Assembly: GCA_025965195.1 (NCBI GenBank)
Contig: JAOPXK010000127.1
Coordinates: 1-56,575, forward strand
Direction: 5' to 3'
DNA length: 56,575 nucleotides
Source of the DNA: Marmoricola sp.
Lineage (GTDB): Bacteria > Actinomycetota > Actinomycetes > Propionibacteriales > Nocardioidaceae
The notes beneath the pieces were generated by a model. It did not search any database. It worked only from the letters and a program-made list of their open reading frames with translations, and had not been told where the DNA came from. Positions within the stretch are counted from its first letter, which is position 1. Each line of letters starts with the position of its first letter. Position numbers and translations under genes: made by a program. Below, in pieces: positions 33,962 to 42,404 of the stretch.

Positions 33962-34076
33962 CGTTCTAGCTCCTCTCTCCGATTCGAAATAGCGCACCCA
34001 GAAGCGTCCCTATGCAACGCCTCGACTTTCAGCGACACAGCCTGTGGACGCAGTGCCACCGCCCACCCCGGCCCGA

Positions 34077-34832
34077 TCACAGCATCACGTCGCCGCTGTT
34101 CGGTCCCAGGGTCTGTCCGGTGTAGAGGTTCCCGCCGGGATCGCTGGCCAGCAGGACCGCGGTTGGCGCCACTTCAGCTGCAACTCCGAACCGCCCGAGG
34201 GGCAAGCCGGCCGAGACACTCGCGATCCACTCCTTTGAAAGGCCGGCCGAGAGAGCAGTGTGGATCGGGCCAGGCGCAATGCAATTGGCCGTGATTCCCT
34301 GGGTGGCTACTTCGCGCGCCAGGGCACGGGTGAATCCGATGACTCCGGCCTTGGCCGCGCTGTAGTGCGCCAGACCCGCCCCGCCCCTCTGGCCCAGCTG
34401 AGAGGAGACGTTGATGATGCGGCCGAATCCGTTTCTCTCCATTGCCGGGAGTGCCGCGCGGCAACACAGGAAGACGCTGCGCAGGTCGATCGCGATCATC
34501 TCGTCGAACATCGCAACGGACATGTCCGCAACACGGCACTCAGTCAGTATTCCCGCGTTGTTGACCAGAATGTCGATGTCGCCCAAGGCCGCCTCGGCCT
34601 CGGAGAAGAGCCGCGCAACGTCCAGCTCGTCTGCGACATCAGCACGCACGGAACAGACGTTCACCCCCTGCTCCTCGCAACGACGTGCCACCTCCGCCAG
34701 ATCAACCCCGGTCGTCTTGTCGGCCAAGCAGAGGTCGGCACCTTCAACGGCGAAGGCCTCCGCGATCGCGGCACCGATTCCGCTGCCTGCACCCGTCACC
34801 AGAGCCTTACGTCCTGCAAGCAGACCAGTCAT
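34077..34832 (-). CDS. SDR family oxidoreductase
   Basis: An NAD(P)-dependent short-chain dehydrogenase of 251 residues: TGAGSGIGAAIAEAF near residue 14, NNAGIL, catalytic Ser in NVSSQLGQRGGAG and YSAAKAG, with ACPGPI-like IAPGPIHTAL and the C-terminal NLYTGQTLGPNSGDVML. An acidic residue after the second beta strand (CLADKTTG) suggests NAD(H) preference. The substrate is probably a hydroxy or keto intermediate of the cluster's pathway. Confidence 0.9.
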   Translation of the reverse strand: MTGLLAGRKALVTGAGSGIGAAIAEAFAVEGADLCLADKTTGVDLAEVARRCEEQGVNVCSVRADVADELDVARLFSEAEAALGDIDILVNNAGILTECRVADMSVAMFDEMIAIDLRSVFLCCRAALPAMERNGFGRIINVSSQLGQRGGAGLAHYSAAKAGVIGFTRALAREVATQGITANCIAPGPIHTALSAGLSKEWIASVSAGLPLGRFGVAAEVAPTAVLLASDPGGNLYTGQTLGPNSGDVML

Positions 34833-34895
34833 GACTGCCCACCTGAGCTCAATACCTTCACACCAGACATGAATCCTCCGCCAGAAATTTCCCGC

Positions 34896-36161
34896 TCAAC
34901 CAACAAGGGCTCGGCTCAATTCGGACATGGTCCGGTCAGCCCAGGCCAGATCAATGACACGTCCGCGCCGCACCACGTGCAGTGGACGTCGAAGGGCGGT
35001 CACATCCGCGGAAGGGTCACCGGCTACCACCATCAGGTCCGCCGGCCGTCCCGGTTCGATGATGCCCGCCCGCCCGCCGATGAGACCGCTGGCACCCGTG
35101 GTCGCCGTAGCCAGTGCCTGCAATGCAGTCATTCCGGCGTCGCAGTACATCGCCAGCTCGTCAACCAGCCCGCCGATCGGGTTCAACGCCGTACCGGCGT
35201 CGGTGCCTGCAGCGATATGCACTCCTGCCGACACGGCCTTGCGCACGCTCTGCAGATATGGCTCCCGCGCCTCCAGACTCTTTCGCACCGTCTCGGCCGG
35301 AATTCCTCGACCCGGGAGCACATTGTTCAGCGCACTCACCGTGGGAACGAGCGTCGCATGGTGCGACGCCATCACCTCGAATGTCGCGTCGTCACCGAAC
35401 GCGGCGTGCTCGATTGAGTCGACGCCGGCGGACAGCGCCGCAACCACGCCCGCGTGGGTGTGGGCGTGCGCTGCCACCTGCAGGCCAGCCTGGTGGGCCT
35501 CTGTCACGGCCGCGGCCAGTTCTTCCGGGGTCAGCTGGATCGACTCCGGATTCCCTGAAGTGGAAATGCCTCCGGTCGCCATCAGCTTGATGACTCGAGC
35601 CCCTGCGGCAATTTGCTCGCGCACGGCATCGCGAACGTCACTCGGCCCATTTGCGACTCGTGCGTACTGTGAGAAATGCCCGTCGGACACGGTGATCGGG
35701 CGTCCAGCCGCGATCACCCGCGGACCGATCAGAAGATCGCGCCGAACCAGGCTTGCGTAGTCAAGAACCGTGTGATCAGCCGATCCGAGATCTCGAACGC
35801 TGGTGATCCCATTGCGCAGCGCGGCGAGCCCGTTGTGAAAACACGTCAGCGAACGAAGCAGCACAGACGCGTCGTAATGTTCATACGCAGCAGGATGCCC
35901 CGCCAGATCGAAATGAACGTGGCTGTCGATCAGCCCGGGGACGACGAACGCCCCCTCCAGGTCGAGGATCAGGTCGTCGCTGTGCGTCCTGGTTGCGCCG
36001 CCTCGCGGCCCGAATGACTCAATCTGCCCAGCCACGATGCGAAGCATCCCGAACTCGCGGTGCTCGAGCTCGGATCCAACCAGGGCAATGCCATTTGTCA
36101 AGACAAGCGGCTGGCCCGGCTCACCAAGTTGAGCACTGCCTAGTGCCTCTGCGCTGACCAC
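34896..36161 (-). CDS. Metal-dependent amidohydrolase (imidazolonepropionase/prolidase-like, COG1228 type)
   Basis: A TIM-barrel amidohydrolase of 421 residues. The metal-site series is complete: PGLIDSHVHFD (HxH), a Lys in ARVIKLMATGG, His in QVAAHAHTHAG and SIEHAAFGD, and Asp in AAGTDAGT. C-terminal LIGGRAGIIEPGRPADLMVV returns to the small beta domain. Members act on cyclic amides, peptides or related C-N bonds; the substrate cannot be read from the sequence. GTG 36161 is preceded by GGAGGG at 6 bases. It follows the permease gene in the catabolic run. Confidence 0.9.
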   Translation of the reverse strand: MVSAEALGSAQLGEPGQPLVLTNGIALVGSELEHREFGMLRIVAGQIESFGPRGGATRTHSDDLILDLEGAFVVPGLIDSHVHFDLAGHPAAYEHYDASVLLRSLTCFHNGLAALRNGITSVRDLGSADHTVLDYASLVRRDLLIGPRVIAAGRPITVSDGHFSQYARVANGPSDVRDAVREQIAAGARVIKLMATGGISTSGNPESIQLTPEELAAAVTEAHQAGLQVAAHAHTHAGVVAALSAGVDSIEHAAFGDDATFEVMASHHATLVPTVSALNNVLPGRGIPAETVRKSLEAREPYLQSVRKAVSAGVHIAAGTDAGTALNPIGGLVDELAMYCDAGMTALQALATATTGASGLIGGRAGIIEPGRPADLMVVAGDPSADVTALRRPLHVVRRGRVIDLAWADRTMSELSRALVG

Positions 36162-36272
36162 TGTGAACCCTCCAAGTTGAGATCAATAGCGAACGTTTCG
36201 GGCTGGCCACCGCACACCGTCGGTCGCAAACAAAACGAGTGGTTTGCCAGGCCGGAAAACATGAAGACGTAC

Positions 36273-37286
36273 CTAACGCCGCGACCGCCTGGCGAACGCA
36301 TCGATGCCAACGGCAACCAGGATGATCGTGCCTTGGAAAATCTGCTGATACGTCGGATTCACGTCGAGCAGATTGAAGCCATTTCCAATCATCGTGATGA
36401 GAAGTACGCCAAGGACCGTGCGCCAGACCGCGCCTTCGCCGCCGAGAATCGAGGTGCCACCGATGACGATGGCCGCAATGGCCGACAACTCGAGCCCTAC
36501 GCCCGTGTCCGCCTGACCGGTGGACACCCGAGAAGCCGCGACGATTCCGGCGAGTCCGGCCGCAAGCCCCGAAAGGGCGAAGGTGGCACCCCTGACAAGA
36601 CCCACGCGGACACCCGACAGTCGGGCAGCCTCGGCGTTGCCGCCGACAGCGTAGACATAACGCCCGAAGGTGGTCCGCCCGAGGATGTACGCGAGTATGC
36701 AGCCGAACACGAGCCATACGATCACTGCATATCGGACCGTGAAGACAGTGCCTTGACCCAGCGTGGCGAAGGAGGTGTTCGTGACCGATATCAAGGCGCC
36801 TCCGGTCAGGACCAGAGCGAATCCACGGATCATGATCTGTGACGCCAGTGTCCCGATGAACGGATTGATCCGACCGACGGTCACGATCGCTCCGTTGGCA
36901 AGTCCGAATCCAAGGCCCACCAGTACGCCGGCCAACAGACTGCCGAAGACCCCGATGTGGGGCGTGAGCTGTGCGGCTACCACACCACCCACTGCATAGG
37001 TCGCACCGACGGACAGGTCGAACCCTCCCGCGATAACGACCAGCGTCCCTGCGACCGCGATGATTCCGACATCGGACGACTGGTTGAGAACGTTCAAGAG
37101 GTTGGCCGATGTGAGGAATACCGGACTCGTCACACTCAGCGTCACAAACATCGCGGCGAATGCGAAGACGATCCCATATTCACGGACCGCAGAGATACGC
37201 AGTCGCGACGTGCCGGACAGTCGGATCCGCTCGATCATTCCGACCGGTTCGACCTCGACGGCGGGGTGATCGTCGGTCCTGGTCAC
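36273..37286 (-). CDS. Ribose-type ABC transporter permease
   Basis: A membrane subunit of the RbsC family, 337 residues and about eight to ten membrane helices. Family motifs: AVAGTLVVIAGGFDLSVGATYA, GLANGAIVTVGRINPFIGTLA, GRYVYAVGGNAEAARLSGVRV (cytoplasmic docking loop) and IVIGGTSILGGEGAVWRTVLG. It overlaps the ATPase gene by 4 bp. With the ATPase and binding protein it should import the substrate of the catabolic cluster. Confidence 0.93.
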   Translation of the reverse strand: MTRTDDHPAVEVEPVGMIERIRLSGTSRLRISAVREYGIVFAFAAMFVTLSVTSPVFLTSANLLNVLNQSSDVGIIAVAGTLVVIAGGFDLSVGATYAVGGVVAAQLTPHIGVFGSLLAGVLVGLGFGLANGAIVTVGRINPFIGTLASQIMIRGFALVLTGGALISVTNTSFATLGQGTVFTVRYAVIVWLVFGCILAYILGRTTFGRYVYAVGGNAEAARLSGVRVGLVRGATFALSGLAAGLAGIVAASRVSTGQADTGVGLELSAIAAIVIGGTSILGGEGAVWRTVLGVLLITMIGNGFNLLDVNPTYQQIFQGTIILVAVGIDAFARRSRR

Positions 37287-38809
37287 GAGCTCGTACCCGA
37301 AGTCGATGATTGATCCGTGGCAAAAATGCTGTGCATCACGCGCTCCTCGCTCATTTCTTCGTGGTCGTATTCCGCAACCAGGCGTCCACTCCGTAGAACC
37401 AACACCCGGTGGGCGAGCCCGAGAACTTCCTCGAGCTCGGATGAGATCACCAGGACGCTCACACCCTCTGCGGCAAGGGAGTGAATCAACTCGTAGATGG
37501 CACGTTTCGCGCCTACGTCGACGCCCCTGGTTGGCTCATCGGCTATCAACAGCCGTGGCCCGCCGAAGAGCCATTTCGCGAACAGCACTTTCTGCTGGTT
37601 GCCACCAGAAAGCGTGCTGACGGCCGCCATCGGTCCACTCGCCCGGATCCCGATGCGTGAAATGAGATCGAGCGCCGCACGACGCTCCCTGCCTCGAGAC
37701 ACCACTCCCGCCCGACTGACCCGACCAAGGTGCGGGAGCGTGATGTTGTGCAGGATCGAGCGCTGCATGAGCAGCCCCTGATCTTTTCGATCTTCGGGAA
37801 GAAGCGCTATACCCGCCCGGACTCCATCACGCGGGCTCCGCACATCGATGCGATCACCACCGATCGAGACATCCCCGCTGCTTTTCGTATCTGCGCCGAA
37901 CAGTGCCCGCGCAATTTCCGAACGTCCGCTGCCAACCAGGCCCGCGAGGCCGACGATCTCACCTGCGCGGACATCGAAAGAGACATCCTCCACCAGGCCT
38001 GAAGCAGACAAGTCGCGTACCGACAACACCACCGGCGCCGACGGTGCGGGTGGGACCTTGGGCGGAAAGCTGGTGTCAAGGGAACGACCCAGCATGCCGG
38101 TGACCAGGCTTTCAGACGTTTCCTCGACTGCTGGGCGCGTCCGCACGAGCTTTCCATCGCGCATGATCGAAACGGTGTCGACCAGGCTCAGTACCTCGTC
38201 GAGAAAGTGCGACACGAAAACGATTGAGGTGCCACGATCGCGGAGTCCTCGGACCACCTCGAAGAGCCGAGCGGTCTCTTCTGCCGTCAATGCCGCGGTC
38301 GGCTCGTCCATCACAATCAGGCGGGCTTCCCGGGCGAGCGCCTTGAGGATTTCCACCTTCTGCTGATCCGCTACCCGAAGCGACGATATGCGCACATCCG
38401 GTGGCACCGCATAGCCTGCAAGGTCCTGCAGTTCGCCGTATCTTCGCCGCTGGTCACGCAGGCTGCCCGCGGACTTGGCCACGCCGGCATTGCCAAGGAA
38501 GACGTTCTCGATCACTGATCGCTGCGGCACCAGCGCAAGTTCCTGAGCGATGATGGTGACGCCATCAGCGAGGGCCTCTCGTGGAGACGAGTAACGCACC
38601 AGCCGACCATCCACCCGCATCTCGCCGGCATCCGGTCGGTGCACCCCGGCGATCATCTTGCCGAGCGTGGACTTTCCCGCACCGTTCTCGCCGACAAGGG
38701 CATGAATCGTTCCTCGTTCAATTCGGAGCGACACGCCAGAGACTGCCTGCACTCCGCCGAAGCGCTTTCCGACGTCACGGAGCTCGATGTGTGGTTGCGA
38801 CGTAGTCAT
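37283..38809 (-). CDS. Ribose-type ABC transporter ATP-binding protein (two domains)
   Basis: A double ABC ATPase of the RbsA family, 508 residues. The first domain has Walker A GENGAGKST (about residue 38) and Walker B LIVMDEPTAALTAEE; the second has a degenerate Walker A (LVGSGRSE) and an intact signature STLSGGNQQKVLFAKW with LLIADEPTRGVDVGAK. Such asymmetry is normal for the family. Its end overlaps the permease start by 4 bp. Confidence 0.94.
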   Translation of the reverse strand: MTTSQPHIELRDVGKRFGGVQAVSGVSLRIERGTIHALVGENGAGKSTLGKMIAGVHRPDAGEMRVDGRLVRYSSPREALADGVTIIAQELALVPQRSVIENVFLGNAGVAKSAGSLRDQRRRYGELQDLAGYAVPPDVRISSLRVADQQKVEILKALAREARLIVMDEPTAALTAEETARLFEVVRGLRDRGTSIVFVSHFLDEVLSLVDTVSIMRDGKLVRTRPAVEETSESLVTGMLGRSLDTSFPPKVPPAPSAPVVLSVRDLSASGLVEDVSFDVRAGEIVGLAGLVGSGRSEIARALFGADTKSSGDVSIGGDRIDVRSPRDGVRAGIALLPEDRKDQGLLMQRSILHNITLPHLGRVSRAGVVSRGRERRAALDLISRIGIRASGPMAAVSTLSGGNQQKVLFAKWLFGGPRLLIADEPTRGVDVGAKRAIYELIHSLAAEGVSVLVISSELEEVLGLAHRVLVLRSGRLVAEYDHEEMSEERVMHSIFATDQSSTSGTSS

Positions 38810-38938
38810 ACCTCAAGCAACTCCCTGGTAGCCGCGGTCCTCAGAAACGGTGAACTCTTCGATTCGGTCGGTCGAAGAGCAGATGGCGGCTCGGCAGGAG
38901 GTATGACCTCTCCGAGCCGCCCGTGCCCGAAATGTGGA

Positions 38939-39973
38939 TCAGCCGGACCACTGCGGCGTGAAGTTCTTCCACGCGTCGATGTTCGAGGCGGTGAGAATGG
39001 CCGGGTACAACTTGCTGTTGGAAGCGTTGTCGACTCCCTTTTCGGCCACGGTCTGGCCCTGCGCACCCTTGATCGCGAGGGACATCGCGGAGACGCCGTC
39101 ATCGATCGGGAGGGTCAACGTGGTTCCGAACCAGCGGCCGGCCCGAACTGCGGCGACTCCGATCGCGCTGGCACCCCCGCCGAGGATCTTCACCTTGCCC
39201 ACGAGCTGAGCGGACTTCACCGCGTCCTCAGCTCCGAGCGCCATCTGGTCACCGTGGGCATCGATCACGGTCACGTCGGGATGGGCTTCCAGCAGGTTCT
39301 GTACCGCCGTCAGCGAAGGAGTCCGCGAGAAGTCGCCCTCGACTTCCTGCACGAAGTGAATGTTCGGGTGTGTCTTGAGGTCGGCCTTGATCAGCGCCAT
39401 GGTCGCTACGTCGAACGCTCCGGAGATTGCCCCGGCGACGTAGGCGACATTGCACGTCGCGACGCCGGCACATGCAGAGTTGATCATCTCGACGTGGTGC
39501 GCACCGTCCACCGTTGCCGGGGTCAGGACGGAACCGGACATGCCCGCCACCTGGGGCTCAACGGTATCCAGGGCATTTCCGATCGGCCAGTTCTCGGTAA
39601 CCACCTTGATGCCGCTCTTGATTGCCAGCTTTGTGGGCGCGACCATCGACGCGTAATTGATCGGTTGAATGATGAAGGCGTCGAATTGGTTGGTAGTGAT
39701 TGCGTCCTCTACCTGGTTCAGCTGGGTGCTCGCATCGAACTTCGCGTCGAAGACCGTGATCTTGACGTTTCCCTGCTTCTTCGCCTCGCTCTGCATGCCG
39801 CCATAGATCGCGGCGATAAAGGTGTTTGCCTGAACGGCGGAGAAGAAGGCGACCCGGATTTCCTTGCCCGATCCACCGCTCGCGCTCGAGCCAGCCTGAC
39901 TTGAGCAACCAGCGATCAGGCAGAGAACTGCCAACGCTGACACGATCGCGCATAACCGACGAATGCTGTTCAC
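38939..39973 (-). CDS. Ribose-type (Peripla_BP_4) substrate-binding lipoprotein
   Basis: Ligand-binding subunit of the cluster's transporter, 344 residues. The signal peptide ends with lipobox LIAGC. The mature protein has the two-lobe periplasmic-binding fold: EIRVAFFSAVQANTFIAAIYGGMQSEAKKQG, FDAFIIQPINYASMV and VTVIDAHGDQMALGAEDAV. It binds through an extended acidic and aromatic cleft, so the ligand may not be a sugar. GTG 39973 is chosen since GTGAGG ends 6 bases before it; GTG 39985 would use that same site as its start codon. A candidate operator lies about 60-80 bases upstream. Confidence 0.92.
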   Translation of the reverse strand: MNSIRRLCAIVSALAVLCLIAGCSSQAGSSASGGSGKEIRVAFFSAVQANTFIAAIYGGMQSEAKKQGNVKITVFDAKFDASTQLNQVEDAITTNQFDAFIIQPINYASMVAPTKLAIKSGIKVVTENWPIGNALDTVEPQVAGMSGSVLTPATVDGAHHVEMINSACAGVATCNVAYVAGAISGAFDVATMALIKADLKTHPNIHFVQEVEGDFSRTPSLTAVQNLLEAHPDVTVIDAHGDQMALGAEDAVKSAQLVGKVKILGGGASAIGVAAVRAGRWFGTTLTLPIDDGVSAMSLAIKGAQGQTVAEKGVDNASNSKLYPAILTASNIDAWKNFTPQWSG

Positions 39974-40308
39974 GTAACACCTCACAGGAAATGGGCGGGA
40001 GACGATTCTCCGTTGATTGCGCGGACGCTACCCTGTCGTCAGACATCTGTCAACCGCTCAGCGAGGCGCCGGATTCCGGCTTCCGAGCGGTTCAGCTTCG
40101 GGCGCGCCGCCGGCCGTTCTGAGTCGCCATCGGCGCGCCCGGGGCGTCGACGAGGTTGCTCGGTGACGTGCGGTCGGCGTCGGCTACCGACTCAAGCGTT
40201 GTCCCCACCACTGCCAGACATCGCATGATGAGCTGGCTGGACGACGGCTCGTCTACAGCGACCCGAGCCGGCTCGGCAGCAGACCCGACAGCCGGTCAAA
40301 CGGCTGGG
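39974..40308. other. Intergenic leader of the transporter operon
   Basis: 335 bp between the regulator's stop and the binding-protein start. It holds the candidate operator at 40035-40052 and the GTGAGG ribosome-binding site. Apart from these I see no gene, stable hairpin or recognisable RNA; short open frames look like chance. Confidence 0.5.
40035..40052 (-). promoter_or_regulatory. Candidate GntR/FadR operator before the transporter operon
   Basis: On the minus strand TTGACAGATGTCTGACGA shares TTGACAGA with the two boxes at 41152 and 41183 and is itself an interrupted palindrome (CAGA/TCTG). Confidence 0.5.
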
Positions 40309-41058
40309 TCAGCCCGCAGTGGGTTGGGCCGCAGTGGGTTGGGCCGCAGCGGGTTGGGCCGCAGCTGCTACCAGTTCAGCGTGAAGTGTGCCCAGGTGGT
40401 TGAGCACCTCTTGTCGGGCGCGCTCGCCATCGCGGGCGAGAACAGCCCGCACGATCGCCATGTGGTCATACCCCGACCTGTGCGCGGCGCCTGGGAGCAC
40501 CAGCGATTTGCGTCGATACTCCAGCAGCTGCGGTACGAGGATGTCGTAGACGTGCCGAAGCGGCTCGTTGTGACTGGCTGCCACCAGCGCCAGGTGGAAG
40601 TCCTGGTCGGTTGTCACGAGCCTGTCGAGGTCGCCTGCATCGTGCGCTGCAAGGTGCTCGAGAGCAGCCTGCTCCAGAACCTTCAGCTCGGCAGGTGTCG
40701 CGCGGAGGCTCGCTGCCGAGGCGGCCGTGGTCTCCAGCGCCATCCGGACTTCGAACAGTTCGAGGGTTCCGTAGGAGTGATCCGAGGCCCATTGAAGGAA
40801 GGCCATCTGGGTGTCGCTGTGAGTGATCCCCGTGACATAGGTCCCCCGCCCACGCCGGACTTCCACAGCCCCCAAGGTCCGCAGCTTGCCGATGCCCTCT
40901 CGCACCGAGGTGCGGCCGACACCCAGCATCTGTGCAAGGACGGGCTCCGTCGGCAGGCGGTCGCCAGCACCGAACTCTCCGTTGCTGATTGCCGTCATCA
41001 CTCGTTCCGCGACGTCGTCAGCAAGGCTGCCGTGGGGGCGCGAGCTCAGCGAAGTCAT
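40309..41058 (-). CDS. GntR/FadR family transcriptional regulator
   Basis: Regulator of 249 residues. The winged helix-turn-helix domain covers about residues 10-78 (DRLPTEPVLAQMLGVGRTSVREGIGKLRTLGAVEVRRGRGTYV), followed by an FCD ligand domain with the metal-binding Asp/His pattern (DQDFHLALVAASHNEPL, then HMAIVRAVLARDGERA). The last 20 residues are an Ala-Gln-Pro repeat from a 15-bp DNA tandem repeat. It begins the minus-strand run and is divergent to the PuuE-like gene; boxes in the divergent region and before the transporter suggest it controls the whole cluster. ATG 41058 follows GGAG. Confidence 0.93.
   Translation of the reverse strand: MTSLSSRPHGSLADDVAERVMTAISNGEFGAGDRLPTEPVLAQMLGVGRTSVREGIGKLRTLGAVEVRRGRGTYVTGITHSDTQMAFLQWASDHSYGTLELFEVRMALETTAASAASLRATPAELKVLEQAALEHLAAHDAGDLDRLVTTDQDFHLALVAASHNEPLRHVYDILVPQLLEYRRKSLVLPGAAHRSGYDHMAIVRAVLARDGERARQEVLNHLGTLHAELVAAAAQPAAAQPTAAQPTAG
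40321..40365. repeat. 15-bp tandem repeat in the regulator's C-terminus
   Basis: GGGTTGGGCCGCAGT is followed by two GGGTTGGGCCGCAGC copies. Read on the minus strand they encode AAQPT/AAQPA units at the end of the GntR/FadR protein. The period is a multiple of three. Confidence 0.85.
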
Positions 41059-41394
41059 TGGAGGCTCCTTTGTCTCGTACGAGGGAAATCGGTGCTGCCG
41101 AAACCTGGCCGCAATCTATAGGAAACGCATGGGTAATGTATACCACAGGACTTGACAGACAACCTGATGATCACAATGCTGGTTGACAGACAACCTGATA
41201 ACTTGAGACTACATGCTGACGATCAAGCGGCGCGGACCGATCTGGTGCCCACCCGGACGCGGACAACGCCGTCGTGGGAAGCATCTCCACCCGCAGGGCG
41301 CCCGCATCGAGGCGAATTAGGGGCCAATCGTGTGCACACAGCGAAACCAGCCACCGAACGACCGTGACTGTCTTCTCCTTGGCAGGACGACACC
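41059..41394. other. Divergent control region of the catabolic cluster
   Basis: 336 bp between the GntR/FadR gene and the PuuE-like gene. It holds the two direct boxes at 41152 and 41183, plus GGTAATGTATACC just on the regulator side. Reading towards the regulator, TTGTCT and TACATT about 17-18 bases apart could be its promoter, overlapping the first box. No gene is seen. Confidence 0.5.
41152..41199. promoter_or_regulatory. Two direct operator boxes, probable GntR/FadR sites
   Basis: TTGACAGACAACCTGAT occurs exactly twice, at 41152-41168 and 41183-41199, 31 bp apart (about three helical turns). The TTGACAGACAA part has the outer symmetry TTG...CAA expected for the family. Confidence 0.7.
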
Positions 41395-42321
41395 ATGACG
41401 GGCGCCGCACCCTATCCGCGGGACTTGGTTGGCTACGGTGAGACAGCTCCCCATCCCCGGTGGCCGGGAGGAGCCCGCCTCGCGTTGAGTTTCGTCCTGA
41501 ACTACGAAGAGGGCGGTGAGAACACACCGCTGAACGGGGACTCCCATGCGGAGTCCTTCATCACCGAGTCGCCTTCCCCATCGCCGCTGGCCGGTTTCAG
41601 GAACGTCAATACCGAGTCCCTGTACGACTACGGCGCGCGCGTCGGCGTGTGGCGCATCCTGCGCCTGTTCGAGAGCGCTGGCCTCCCTCTTACCGTCTTC
41701 GCAGTCGGGAGAGCGCTCGAACAGAACAAGGACGTTGGCCGCGCATTCGCGAGGCTCGGGCACGAGGTCGCGAGTCACCACTGGCGCTGGATTGACTATG
41801 TCCACGTTCCCGAGGATGTCGAGCGCGAGCACATCCGACGTTCGATAGATCTGATCGAGGAACTGACCGGCGTACAGCCCGCCGGATGGTACGGCGGCCG
41901 CACGAGCATTCGAAGCCGGCGCCTGGCTGCCGAAGCTGGATGCTTCCGCTACGACAGCGACGTCTATGACGACGATCTGCCGCATTGGTCGAGCGTTGAC
42001 GGTACGCCGGTGCTCCTGGTGCCCTACTCATTGGACGCAAACGACTTCAAGTTCGCTGTCAGCCCTGGCTTTTCAAGCGGCACGGACTTCGAGGAATATC
42101 TCCGTGCGACGTTTGACCACCTGTACGAAGAGGGTGCGACAACGCCGAAGATGATGAGCGTGGGATTGCATTGTCGCGTCACGGGACGACCGGCTCGAGC
42201 TGCCGCTTTGGGACGTTTCTTGAAGTACGTCCAGTCATTCGATGACGTCTGGGTCTGTCGACGCATGGAAATAGCCGACCACTGGCGACGTACCTTCCCA
42301 GCTCCTGACCCGATGCGGTAG
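41395..42321 (+). CDS. PuuE-like polysaccharide-deacetylase-fold hydrolase (allantoinase/cyclic imidase type)
   Basis: A 308-residue hydrolase that follows the metal-independent allantoinase PuuE in length and layout: YPRDLVGYGETAPHPRWPGGARLALSFVLNYEEGGE at the N-terminus, then SLYDYGARVGVWRILRLFE, VGRALEQNKDVGRAFARLGHEVASHHWRWIDY, RRSIDLIEELTGVQPAGWYGGRTS and GLHCRVTGRPAR. The family opens cyclic ureides or imides. No other allantoin or purine genes are in the window, so the substrate is probably a different cyclic amide. Divergent to the GntR/FadR gene and just upstream of the serine hydrolase gene (83-bp gap). Confidence 0.9.
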   Translation: MTGAAPYPRDLVGYGETAPHPRWPGGARLALSFVLNYEEGGENTPLNGDSHAESFITESPSPSPLAGFRNVNTESLYDYGARVGVWRILRLFESAGLPLTVFAVGRALEQNKDVGRAFARLGHEVASHHWRWIDYVHVPEDVEREHIRRSIDLIEELTGVQPAGWYGGRTSIRSRRLAAEAGCFRYDSDVYDDDLPHWSSVDGTPVLLVPYSLDANDFKFAVSPGFSSGTDFEEYLRATFDHLYEEGATTPKMMSVGLHCRVTGRPARAAALGRFLKYVQSFDDVWVCRRMEIADHWRRTFPAPDPMR

Positions 42322-42404
42322 TGGACACATAGGCAAGAAGGTGCGTCCCTACGGACGCCCATTACAAGCGTGGCAATCTGGTATTCGAAGAGGAGAGACT
42401 GAAG

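Noticed and set aside
40309-40365. Repeats at the end of the regulator as a CRISPR-like or origin-like array
   Set aside because: Units are contiguous 15-bp copies translated in frame as Ala-Gln-Pro.
41395-42321. Cell-wall polysaccharide deacetylase
   Set aside because: No signal peptide or membrane anchor, and the N-terminus and length follow the allantoinase PuuE rather than chitin or peptidoglycan deacetylases.
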